Of a stretch of DNA of 64,000 nucleotides, positions 25,515 through 33,172 are shown in pieces (the first letter of the stretch is position 1; the number at the start of each line of letters is the position of its first letter). This DNA is from Aldehydirespirator sp965261105 (lineage in GTDB: Bacteria; Actinomycetota; Acidimicrobiia; Acidimicrobiales; Aldehydirespiratoraceae), in NCBI GenBank assembly GCA_965261105.1, contig CBDHCM010000006.1:4092001-4156000 (forward strand), given 5' to 3'. A model generated the notes under the pieces. It searched no databases and had not been told where the DNA came from. It was given only the letters and a program-made list of their open reading frames with translations. The position numbers and the translations under genes were made by a program.

Positions 25515-26366
25515 ATGGACATCGGCACTATCGGAGTGATCGGAATAGGCACGATGGGCGCCGGCATCGTGGAGGTGGCCGCCCGCAACGGCCTGCGAGT
25601 GGTGGCCCGGGAGGCGTCGCCGGATCTTGTGGAGGCCGGCCGGAGCCGTGTCGAGGGGTCGATGGACCGGGGCCTCGCCCGGGGCAAACTCGACGAGGCC
25701 GCCCGCGACGCCGCGTCCGCGGCCGTCACCTGGACCACCGACCTTGGCGACCTGGCCGGATGCGACCTGGTGCTGGAGGCCGTGCCCGAGATCCTGGCGC
25801 TGAAGTTGGAGATCTTCGGCGTGCTCGACCGGGTGCTGGACCCGTCGGCCATCATGGCCACCAACACATCGTCGATCCCCATCATCGACGTGGCCATGGG
25901 CACGTCGCGCCCCCAGCAGGTGCTGGGCATGCACTTCTTCAACCCGGCCACGGTGATGAAGCTGGTCGAGGTGATCAGCACCCAGCTCACCGCGCCGGAG
26001 GTGACCGAGGCCGCCACCGCGTTCGCTGCCGACACTCTCGGCAAGCGGGTGGTCGCGGCCCCGGACCGGGCCGGCTTCGTGGTCAACAAGCTGCTGGTGC
26101 CCTACATCTGCCAAGCCATCGAGATGTACGAGTCCGGCCAGGCCTCCGCTGCCGACATCGACGACGCCATGAAGCTGGGGGCCGGGCACCCGATGGGGCC
26201 GCTCACCCTCGCCGACCTCATCGGGCTCGACGTGTGCCTGTTCACGGCCGAGTCGCTGTACGCGGAGTACGCGGAGCGGTTCTACGCGCCGCCGCCGCTG
26301 CTGCGCCGCATGGTGGCCGCGGGCCGCCTGGGCCGCAAGACCGGCCGCGGCTTCTACGAGTACTGA
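25515..26366 (+). CDS. 3-hydroxyacyl-CoA (hydroxybutyryl-CoA) dehydrogenase
   Basis: 283-residue NAD-dependent enzyme that oxidises (S)-3-hydroxyacyl-CoA. It has the Rossmann motif IGVIGIGTMGAGIVEV, ATNTSSIPI, GMHFFNPATVMKLVEVI (catalytic His), DRAGFVVNKLLVPY, GAGHPMGPLTLADLIGLD and the terminal GRKTGRGFYEY. The start is ATG at 25515 with AGGAG ahead. It serves butanoate or beta-oxidation chemistry and may act with the CoA-ester genes of region 1. Confidence 0.96.
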   Translation: MDIGTIGVIGIGTMGAGIVEVAARNGLRVVAREASPDLVEAGRSRVEGSMDRGLARGKLDEAARDAASAAVTWTTDLGDLAGCDLVLEAVPEILALKLEIFGVLDRVLDPSAIMATNTSSIPIIDVAMGTSRPQQVLGMHFFNPATVMKLVEVISTQLTAPEVTEAATAFAADTLGKRVVAAPDRAGFVVNKLLVPYICQAIEMYESGQASAADIDDAMKLGAGHPMGPLTLADLIGLDVCLFTAESLYAEYAERFYAPPPLLRRMVAAGRLGRKTGRGFYEY

Positions 26367-26430
26367 GCCCTCGGGGCGAGGGTCCGCCCCGCGGCCGTGG
26401 CGGCACGGGCCTCGACGCCCCCTGTGATCT

Positions 26431-26477
26431 AAATCTGTAGAGAAACACGTCACTATGACTGCTTTCTCTACAGATTT
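26431..26477. terminator. Perfect 15-bp inverted repeat between convergent genes
   Basis: AAATCTGTAGAGAAA (26431-26445) and its exact complement (26463-26477) form a 15-bp stem with a 17-base loop. The right arm contains the stop codon of the convergent metallopeptidase-like gene. The 13-mer TCTCTACAGATTT recurs at 5962-5974. A bidirectional terminator is likely. Confidence 0.65.
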
Positions 26478-26836
26478 GGTCGCCGCGCCGCCCAGCGGTC
26501 GGTGGCGGCTCTCGCCTCGGCCTCGAAGGAGGTCGCCTCGTAGGACCGGCGGTGGCACCGCAGCCGCCAGAGGTTGAGCGCGTACTCCCGCAGGTAGCGC
26601 CACAGGAACTGGAGGATCCCCAGCTCGGTGTACTGCTCGACGTGCACCAGCTCGTGGGCCAGCAGCCTCCGCCGTCCTGAGCGGTCGTCGTCTCGGCGCA
26701 ACAGGACGAGCCGGCCGAGCGTCATGCCGTGCACCCCCGGGGTCAGCACAGGCACCCTTTGCACCCGGGCCCGGCGGGCGATTTCGGGCGGCACCAGGTC
26801 ATAGCCCGCGATCTCTTGCGGGGTGAGTCGCCTCAC
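26468..26836 (-). CDS. HExxH metallopeptidase-like protein
   Basis: 122 residues carrying LLAHELVHVEQY, a zinc-peptidase HExxH helix of the kind in DUF4157-like proteins. A downstream acidic site (SFEAEARAATDRW) could give the third ligand. Arg-rich throughout, no signal peptide. GTG at 26836 overlaps the TGA of the HAD gene (GTGA), so translation is coupled. Its small size leaves peptidase activity uncertain. Confidence 0.78.
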   Translation of the reverse strand: MRRLTPQEIAGYDLVPPEIARRARVQRVPVLTPGVHGMTLGRLVLLRRDDDRSGRRRLLAHELVHVEQYTELGILQFLWRYLREYALNLWRLRCHRRSYEATSFEAEARAATDRWAARRPNL

Positions 26837-27609
26837 GCGGGGTGGGCGCCGTAGCGTCCGCCGATACCGGCCGGTCCGGCCATGCCGGGATCCAGCTCGC
26901 CGTCGCCGTCCCAGGACCTCAACAGCTCCGGCAGAGCGCGCAGGCCGTCCAGCGTGGGCACGTCGGCGTTGTCGCCGCCGTGGTCCTCCTCGTACCTCCA
27001 CGTAACCGGATAGGGGACGTGGATCGCGGTCCCGCCCAGCTCCAGCACGGGCAGAACATCCGAGCGAAGAGAGTTGCCGACCATGACGAAGCGGGCCGGA
27101 TCGATCCCGTGGCGCTCCAGCAGCTCGCCGTAGGCGGATGCGTCCTTGTCGGCGACCACCTCCACCCTCCAGAACCGCTCGGCCAGGCCGCTGGCGGCCA
27201 CTTTGGCGAGCTGGTCGTGCACGTCGCCCTTCGTGATGATCATCAGCCGGTGGTGCCCGAGGCTGTCGAGCACCTCCTCGACGCCGTCGATCAGCTCGAC
27301 CGGCCGGTCGAGGAGTCGCCGGCCGTAGCCGATGATCGTAGTGATGCGGTCGGCGTCGACCTGGCCTTCGCTGATGCGGACGGCGGCGTCGATCATCGAC
27401 AGCGTGAACGACTTCACGCCGTAGCCGAACCGGGGCAAGTTCTCCATCTGCACCTCGTGGAGGCGGTCGGCCACCGTGGCGGCGTCGGCCCACGGCGCCA
27501 GCAGCTCCTCGTACTCCCGCTGCACGTGCTGGAACAGGTCCTCGTTGTGCCACAGCGTGTCGTCGGCGTCGAAGGCCACGGTCAAGGGATGCTGGTCGGA
27601 GGCCCTCAC
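26833..27609 (-). CDS. HAD-superfamily hydrolase
   Basis: 258-residue haloacid-dehalogenase-like phosphatase. Motif I is FDADDTLWHNED, motif II is LMIITKGD, and motifs III/IV are around VVADKDASAYGELL and VMVGNSLRSDVLP. A helical cap (residues 20-110) follows motif I. The start is GTG at 27609; the longer ORF upstream lies in repeat DNA and lacks a HAD-like start. The ribosome site is poor. It is coupled to the HExxH gene. The substrate is unknown. Confidence 0.9.
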   Translation of the reverse strand: MRASDQHPLTVAFDADDTLWHNEDLFQHVQREYEELLAPWADAATVADRLHEVQMENLPRFGYGVKSFTLSMIDAAVRISEGQVDADRITTIIGYGRRLLDRPVELIDGVEEVLDSLGHHRLMIITKGDVHDQLAKVAASGLAERFWRVEVVADKDASAYGELLERHGIDPARFVMVGNSLRSDVLPVLELGGTAIHVPYPVTWRYEEDHGGDNADVPTLDGLRALPELLRSWDGDGELDPGMAGPAGIGGRYGAHPA

Positions 27610-27633
27610 ACTCCCGATCCTACGGCTGGTCAC

Positions 27634-27790
27634 AGACGGTCGAACGGCAGCGAAGAGGCCGAGCGACAGGCCGCAGCTCACGAGGATTCCGCGAGGCTGT
27701 CAGCGAGGCTGTCAGCAAGGCCGTGGCCCGAGCAGCCCGTGAGTGCAGCGAACAAGAGGGGGAAACGAGGTGCTTCACCGCGAGGTCGTG
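27634..27790. repeat. Dispersed intergenic repeat, third copy
   Basis: Shares with 4052-4190 the left block (agaggccgagcgacaggcc), a diverged single 43-bp core (cgagcagcccgtgagtgcag, about 27732-27770) and the right block cttcaccgcgagg. Just before the core, the short phrase gcgaggctgtca is itself doubled. It fills the gap between the HAD gene and the beta-propeller gene. Confidence 0.65.
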
Positions 27791-27839
27791 ACCCATCAGC
27801 GCGGCCCCCACGGGGCTCCACAGTAGGCATGATGAACGT

Positions 27840-29393
27840 ATGAGCAGGTGGTCGAGGCGCGCGCGGTTGGGGTTGGGGTTCGCGGCCGTCCTTGCGGCCG
27901 CCGCGGCCCTGGCTGCGCTGAGGGCTCCCCGTGTGGACCGGGGCGAGCCCGACGAGACCGACCTCGCCCTCGCAGCGGCCGCGACCTCGACGACCACCAC
28001 CACCACGACGACCACCACCACCACGACGACGACCACCACCACGGTGCCGCCGTTCGAGGGCTGGGTGGACCCGGAGACTTCGGGCCAGCCGTGGGGTGAG
28101 ACGGTGGAGGGACTGCTCACGTTTAGGGGCAACCCCACCCGCACCTACTACGGCAAGGGCCCGGTGCCGTCAGCGCCGCAGGTGGCCTGGCGGTTCCCCG
28201 ACGGCGACCCGATGTGCTCGCTGTCGTCGGTCGGCGGCACGCCCCGGCAGTGGTGCGGCTCGGGCTGGACCGGCCAGCCCGCCGTCTTCGAGCGCGACGG
28301 CCGCACCTGGGTGGTGGTGGGCGCCTTCAGCCGCAACGTCCACTTCCTCGACGCCGACACCGGCCAGCGCCTGCTGCCCGACTTTGCTACCGGCGACATC
28401 ATCAAGGGGTCGGTGACGATCGACCCCGACGGCTACCCGCTGGTGTACACGGGCAGCCGGGACAACTACTACCGGGTGATCGCCTTCGACGGCGGGGTGC
28501 CCCGGGAGCTGTGGTCGCTCGGCGCGTACGACCTGGGGCCCATCGTCTGGAACGACGACTGGGACGGCGCCGGGATGGTGATCGACGACTACCTGTTCAT
28601 CGGCGGGGAGAACTCCCGGTTCCACATCATCAAGCTCAATCGGGGCTACGGCGACGACGGGCTGGTGACCGCCGACCCGCGGGTGGTGTTCCATGCGCCC
28701 GGCTGGGACGACGAGCTGTTCGCCGCCGTGGGCCGGGAACTGTCGATCGAGAATTCGGTGGCCATCAGCGGCGACACCGTGTACTTCGCCAACTCGGGCG
28801 GGCTGGTCCAGGGCTGGGACATCGCCGGGCTGCGGGCCGATCCTGCGGCCGTGCCCGAGCGGGTGTTTCGCTTCTGGACCGGCGATGACACCGACGCCTC
28901 GCTGGTGATCGACGCCCAGGGCATGATCTACGCCGGCGTCGAGTACCAGAGGGGCACGGCCCGCTCCCACGAGGTCGGCCAGATCATCAAGCTCGATCCG
29001 AGCCTGCCCGACGATCCGCTGGTGTGGAGCGTGCATGTGCGGGGCGCGCTCGACGCGTCGGGGGTGTGGGCCACGCCGGGGCTGCACCGCGACCTGCTGA
29101 TCGTGCCCACCCACACCGGCCACGTCTACGGCGTGGACACCGCAACCGGGGAGGTGCGCTGGACCAAGAAGCTGCCCGGCCCCACCTGGCCCAGCCCCGC
29201 CATCGTCGACGATGTGTGGATCCAGGGCGACTGCGGGGGCAAGCTCTACGCCTTCGATGTGAGCGACACCACGGTGGAGCCGCCCCAGCTGTGGAGCATC
29301 GAGCTGGGCGCCTGCATCGAGTCCACCCCGGCGGTGTGGGACGGCCTGATCGTGGTCGGCACCAAAGGCGGCTACATCTACGGCATCCGCTAG
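27840..29393 (+). CDS. Secreted PQQ-type beta-propeller protein
   Basis: 517 residues. An N-terminal membrane anchor or signal (LGLGFAAVLAAAAALAAL) is followed by a run of about 18 threonines, encoded by alternating ACC/ACG codons (about 27990-28040), then PPFEGW and a propeller of repeated blades (VHFLDADTGQRL, VYGVDTATGEVRWTKKLPGP, KLYAFDVSD, GGYIYGIR). No PQQ-enzyme active site is evident, so it may be a surface scaffold or binding protein. The poly-Thr linker is prone to slippage and could be glycosylated. The start is ATG at 27840. Confidence 0.88.
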   Translation: MSRWSRRARLGLGFAAVLAAAAALAALRAPRVDRGEPDETDLALAAAATSTTTTTTTTTTTTTTTTTTVPPFEGWVDPETSGQPWGETVEGLLTFRGNPTRTYYGKGPVPSAPQVAWRFPDGDPMCSLSSVGGTPRQWCGSGWTGQPAVFERDGRTWVVVGAFSRNVHFLDADTGQRLLPDFATGDIIKGSVTIDPDGYPLVYTGSRDNYYRVIAFDGGVPRELWSLGAYDLGPIVWNDDWDGAGMVIDDYLFIGGENSRFHIIKLNRGYGDDGLVTADPRVVFHAPGWDDELFAAVGRELSIENSVAISGDTVYFANSGGLVQGWDIAGLRADPAAVPERVFRFWTGDDTDASLVIDAQGMIYAGVEYQRGTARSHEVGQIIKLDPSLPDDPLVWSVHVRGALDASGVWATPGLHRDLLIVPTHTGHVYGVDTATGEVRWTKKLPGPTWPSPAIVDDVWIQGDCGGKLYAFDVSDTTVEPPQLWSIELGACIESTPAVWDGLIVVGTKGGYIYGIR

Positions 29394-29483
29394 CCCCGGT
29401 GAGACCCCAACAACGACAACAGGAACCAACAGCTGCAACAGAAGACAACAACCACAACACGAGACAACAAGTAACTCAGAGGT

Positions 29484-29505
29484 TGCTATAGTGGATTTTA
29501 TAGCA
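29484..29505. terminator. Short hairpin between convergent genes
   Basis: TGCTATA and TATAGCA flank an 8-base loop downstream of the propeller gene and upstream of the helicase 3' end. The preceding 80 bases are CAA-rich without coding signal. The stem is short, so this is tentative. Confidence 0.35.
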
Positions 29506-29611
29506 TCCCATGAGGCTTAGACGAGTATCCGCTCCTCTGCGAGACCCTGAAGAGGGCCGGCCGCGAACCGGTCGGGTTCGCAAGGCCCACCCCCGACACA
29601 GGCCCCGAGGG

Positions 29612-30054
29612 CTAGCCCACCCGCTGGAGGCGCTCGGCTTCTCGCAGCGCCCTGCCGATCTCGCCGTCACCAGACATGGTGATCTCTAGCTCGTCCATGG
29701 CCCGGGTCATGGCCGCGTAGAGCTGGCTCTTGATCGCTTGGAACTGGTCGGTCTCCTCGACATCGTGGAGACCGACGTGGTTGGCGCCGCCGACGAACAC
29801 CCGGCTGAACTCGAGGCCCTTGATGCCGGTCAGTGTCGACACCCGCACCTTGTCGCGAACACCGACAGCCTTGTCGCGGTTGATCTGGCGGCCCCCGTAG
29901 CCCCGTTCTTGCACATGAAAGTAGGGCAGGCCCTCGTGCGAGAACGCCTGCTGCAGCTCCTGCTGAAGCTCGGCGCAGCCATACAGCACGGCGATGTCAT
30001 AGACATCGACGCCTCCGGTGAGCAGCTTCATCACCTGGGATGCGATGCTCTCAG
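29612..30054 (-). pseudogene. UvrD-like helicase, 3' part cut off by IS1380 element
   Basis: C-terminal 145 residues of a superfamily 1 helicase: SIASQVMKLLTGGVDVYDIAVLY, KVRVSTLTGIKGLEFSRVFVGG (motif V region) and QLYAAMTRAMDELEITMSG (motif VI region). It has no start of its own. Removing the IS and one CTCAG copy joins it in frame to 31690-33129, giving 625 codons. Confidence 0.88.
30050..30054. repeat. Target-site duplication CTCAG, left copy
   Basis: CTCAG immediately left of the IS1380-family terminal repeat; its twin is at 31690-31694. Confidence 0.88.
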
Positions 30055-31689
30055 CCTGGATCCACCGGCGCGGTGGGGTTTGTGGGGTTGGAGCATCCAC
30101 CAGAAATGCCTCCTGACGTGGCAGAATACTGTTAATAACGACAGTTATTCCAGCTGCGTGAGGAGGCACTTCCTGTGAGGAGCATAGCGGGCGGGATCGA
30201 CGGGTTGGAGGCAGTGTTCGACGACGCTTCTTTGGTGGCCGATGCGGGGTTGTTGCTGGCGGGCACGGTGATGGATCGCCTTGGGTTGGAGTCGCTGATC
30301 GACGAGACGGTGCGCCCGCCGGGCTCGGCGGGCTCGGGAGCGGGCCGCAAGGTGTTGACTTTGGTGGCGTCGATGCTGGTGGGCGGCCGCTGCATCGACG
30401 ACACCGGCCGTCTGCGGGCCGCGGCGTCGCAGGCGGTGCTGCCGTTTCGGGTGATGGCACCGTCGACTGTGGGGTCGTTCTTGCGGTCGTTCATGTTCGG
30501 GCATGTGCGCCAGCTCGACAAGGCGGCCGAGCAGGCGCTGGTGCGGGCGTGGTCTGTGGGCGCCGCGCCGGCCGCGGAGATGACCGTGGATTTGGACTCC
30601 ACGATCTGCGAGGTGTGCGGCAAGGCCAAGCACGGCGCCGCGTACGGCCACACCGGCGTGTTGGGCTATCACCCGCTGGTGGCGGTGCGATCAGACACCG
30701 GCGAGGTGCTGCACTCTCGGATGCGGTCGGGATCGTCGCAGCGCGGCAACGAGCATTTCGCGCGCGAGGCCCTGGCCCGGGTGCGGCGCCTGGCGCCGGA
30801 CGCGGCGGTCGCGGTGCGCGCCGACGCGGGGTTCTTCTCCTATGGGATGATCGCAGACATCGGGGCCCACAACGCGTCCTACTCGATCACGATCCCACAG
30901 AACGCCAAGGTCAAAGCAGCTGTAGCGGCCATCGGCGAAGACGCCTGGCAGGCGATCGCCTACACCCGCGGCGGGCAGGCGCAGGTCGCTGAGACCACCA
31001 TCGACCCCGGCCGCCGCGGCGACAAGCTCCGCGGCCCCGACGGCGAGCGGGCCAAGCTGCGGCTCGTCGTGCGCCGCACCCGCCTGCTCGGCGCCCAAGC
31101 CCAGCTGTGGCCCAACTGGCGCCACCACTGCTTCGTCACCGACCGAGCCGACCTCGACACCGTCGCCGCCGACGCCTACCACCGCGGCCACGCCACCGTC
31201 GAACTCGCCATTCGCGACCTCAAAGAAAACTCCGGGCTCAGCCGCTGCCCCTCCAGACAGTTCCCCGCCAACGGCGCCCCGCTCGCCTGCTGCGTGCTCG
31301 CCCACAACCTCGCCCGCTGGACCGCCCGCCTCGGCCGCGCCCACCCCACAGCGCAGCTCACCGTCGCGGCCACCATCCGCAACCGGCTCCTCACCGTGCC
31401 CGGCCGCCTCGTCAACCACAGCGGCCGACACAGACTGCGCCTGCCGCTCAACTGGCCATGGGCCACGGCCTTCACCACCGCCCTCGACCGGATCCGCAAC
31501 CTGCCCCTGCTCATCTGACCGGCCGGCCCGGCCCGGCGCAGCCAACAAGCACCCCCAGCGCCACCAACCCGCACCAGCCCCCCACTCCAGTTTCGCACGC
31601 CCCAAAACGCGCCGGCCCGCACACACGCACCAGCCCAGCGGCCAACCGGCCCCAACCGTCGATCCCACAAACCCGTCGGTGGATTCAGG
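30055..31689. mobile_element. IS1380-family insertion sequence, 1635 bp
   Basis: The ends are imperfect inverted repeats: left CCTGGATCCACCG, right (complement) CCTGAATCCACCG, both followed within 20 bases by GGGTTTGTGGG. They are flanked by a direct CTCAG. It contains one transposase gene on the plus strand. The exact target duplication and the perfectly restorable helicase frame point to a recent insertion. Confidence 0.92.
30175..31518 (+). CDS. IS1380-family DDE transposase
   Basis: 447-residue transposase, the length usual for IS1380. The catalytic acids are visible in order: MTVDLDSTICEV (first Asp), VRADAGFFS (second Asp) and HATVELAIRDLKEN (Glu). GTG at 30175 follows GAGGAGG. The gene is intact, so the element may still be able to move. 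It is read opposite to the interrupted helicase. Confidence 0.95.
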   Translation: MRSIAGGIDGLEAVFDDASLVADAGLLLAGTVMDRLGLESLIDETVRPPGSAGSGAGRKVLTLVASMLVGGRCIDDTGRLRAAASQAVLPFRVMAPSTVGSFLRSFMFGHVRQLDKAAEQALVRAWSVGAAPAAEMTVDLDSTICEVCGKAKHGAAYGHTGVLGYHPLVAVRSDTGEVLHSRMRSGSSQRGNEHFAREALARVRRLAPDAAVAVRADAGFFSYGMIADIGAHNASYSITIPQNAKVKAAVAAIGEDAWQAIAYTRGGQAQVAETTIDPGRRGDKLRGPDGERAKLRLVVRRTRLLGAQAQLWPNWRHHCFVTDRADLDTVAADAYHRGHATVELAIRDLKENSGLSRCPSRQFPANGAPLACCVLAHNLARWTARLGRAHPTAQLTVAATIRNRLLTVPGRLVNHSGRHRLRLPLNWPWATAFTTALDRIRNLPLLI

Positions 31690-31694
31690 CTCAG
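31690..31694. repeat. Target-site duplication CTCAG, right copy
   Basis: CTCAG immediately right of the IS1380-family element; matches 30050-30054. Confidence 0.88.
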
Positions 31695-33129
31695 CCTCCT
31701 CTCTCAAGTCACGGCAGACCGTCAGGCGAGGGTGCGGGCCAGACCGTTTGGCCGCCTCCGGAGGGATGAGGGCCGCCGGGTCGTCCAGGTCCACTGATGC
31801 CGAGCGCCAGTGCTGCGATCCGGCCAGGAAGTTCATCGCAAAGTCGAGAATCTCCCGAGTGTTGCGGTAGTTCTTGCGGAAGACGGTGCTGCGGCCCCGC
31901 GCTGTTCTCGCCCTACCCTGCGCATCGACGCCGGGCGGGTTCCACCGCGCTCCGCCGCGGTGGTAGACGTTCTGGGCCACGTCGTACGCCATCACGAAGT
32001 TGTCCCGGTCCGGTCGGGCCAGATCCGGTTGCAAGCGATCCGACTTGAGCATTGCGTAGGCCAGGTCCAGCCTCAGGTGGTCGAAGTCCTGGGCCTCGTC
32101 AACCAGCACGGCGTCGAAGCACTCCGAGTCGGGCAGGCCCCGCGCTGCGGCCGTGGCCTGAAGGACGCGGCCATCGAAGTCAGGTCCGCCGACGCGACGC
32201 GCCTGTCCGGTGCCGGGCGCGGCAGGCGGGCCGGGTTCCGCGCGACCGCCCCTTCTCTCGGCCAGGCGGTAGGCCTGTCGGTCGATGTTGGTGACTTCGA
32301 GCCGCTTGTCGGGCACGACCATCGCCTTGAGCGCGTTGGCCAGAACCCGGTTGTAGCACAGGACGAGGATCCGCCAGTCCGGCCAGTGCTTGTGCAGATG
32401 CCGGGCGCGGTGGGCCAGCACCAGCGTCTTGCCGCTTCCGGCAACGCCTCTGAGCACCCTGTATCCGGCGCCTAGATGCTCGGCCACCCGCTCCTGCTCC
32501 CGGTCCATCACCCGGATGACGTCCTCCCTGGGGATCTCAGGTTCCTGGAACAGGGGCAGGCTCTCAGCCCGCGACCGCGGCAGGACGATCTCGGGGTTGA
32601 CGACCGCCCGAGCCCGCTTCTGTTGCGACTCGCTCAGCGGGCGCGGCCGGCCACCGCCGAGAACGCGCCGCAGCGCGCCCGGAAGCCGCTGTTCCGCCAG
32701 GTCGGTCCGGGTGAGGATCGGCATTGCCCGGTCGGCCGCGCCGAGCCGCTCCAGAGGAACCTCGTCGTGGTCAGGTACGGCCAGCACACACTCCACTGGC
32801 AGGCTCGCGATGCGGGCCTCGCCGGTGCGGCCTTCCAGTTCGCTCGCCTGTTGCGCGACCTCCTGGGGGATGCGGACCATGTCGAAGGAGTCGAACACCC
32901 GTCCTCGCCGCCTGCGGGCCTGACCCCTAGCCGACAACGGCGGAGCATCGATCACCATGATCCCCGACGCGGGATCGAGCGCAACCAGGTAGGGGAGGCC
33001 GCTCTCCGTCTCCCGCAGCCATACCGTCACCTGCTCGGGAGCAAAGTCCCGAAGAGCTCGCGCCACCTGCCTCAATCGATCAGGGACTCCGGAGCGGCTC
33101 GGGATGTTCTCGGGCAGCAGGAACGCCAT
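31690..33129 (-). pseudogene. UvrD-like helicase, 5' part
   Basis: First 480 codons of a superfamily 1 helicase. An unassigned N-terminal domain of about 200 residues (MAFLLPENIPSRSGVPDRL, LPYLVALDPASGIMVID) precedes Walker A in LRGVAGSGKTLVLAHRA at about residue 230, VLCYNRVLANAL, DAVLVDEAQDFDHLRLD at about 346 and VFRKNYRNTREIL. The IS1380-family element interrupts it right after EEAE. It starts 43 bases after the exonuclease-DinG-RecQ gene, on the same strand, so the two were probably one operon. The truncated product lacks motifs V and VI and should be inactive. Confidence 0.9.
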
Positions 33130-33172
33130 GAGCTGTAAACACTACATATCGAATGTTGCGTTCTCTGGCCAG

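Noticed and set aside
30691..33129. An 812-residue helicase fused to a glycine-rich C-terminal domain
   Set aside because: The frame merely reads through the IS1380 element in antisense. The true continuation is at 29612-30049, joined by the target duplication.
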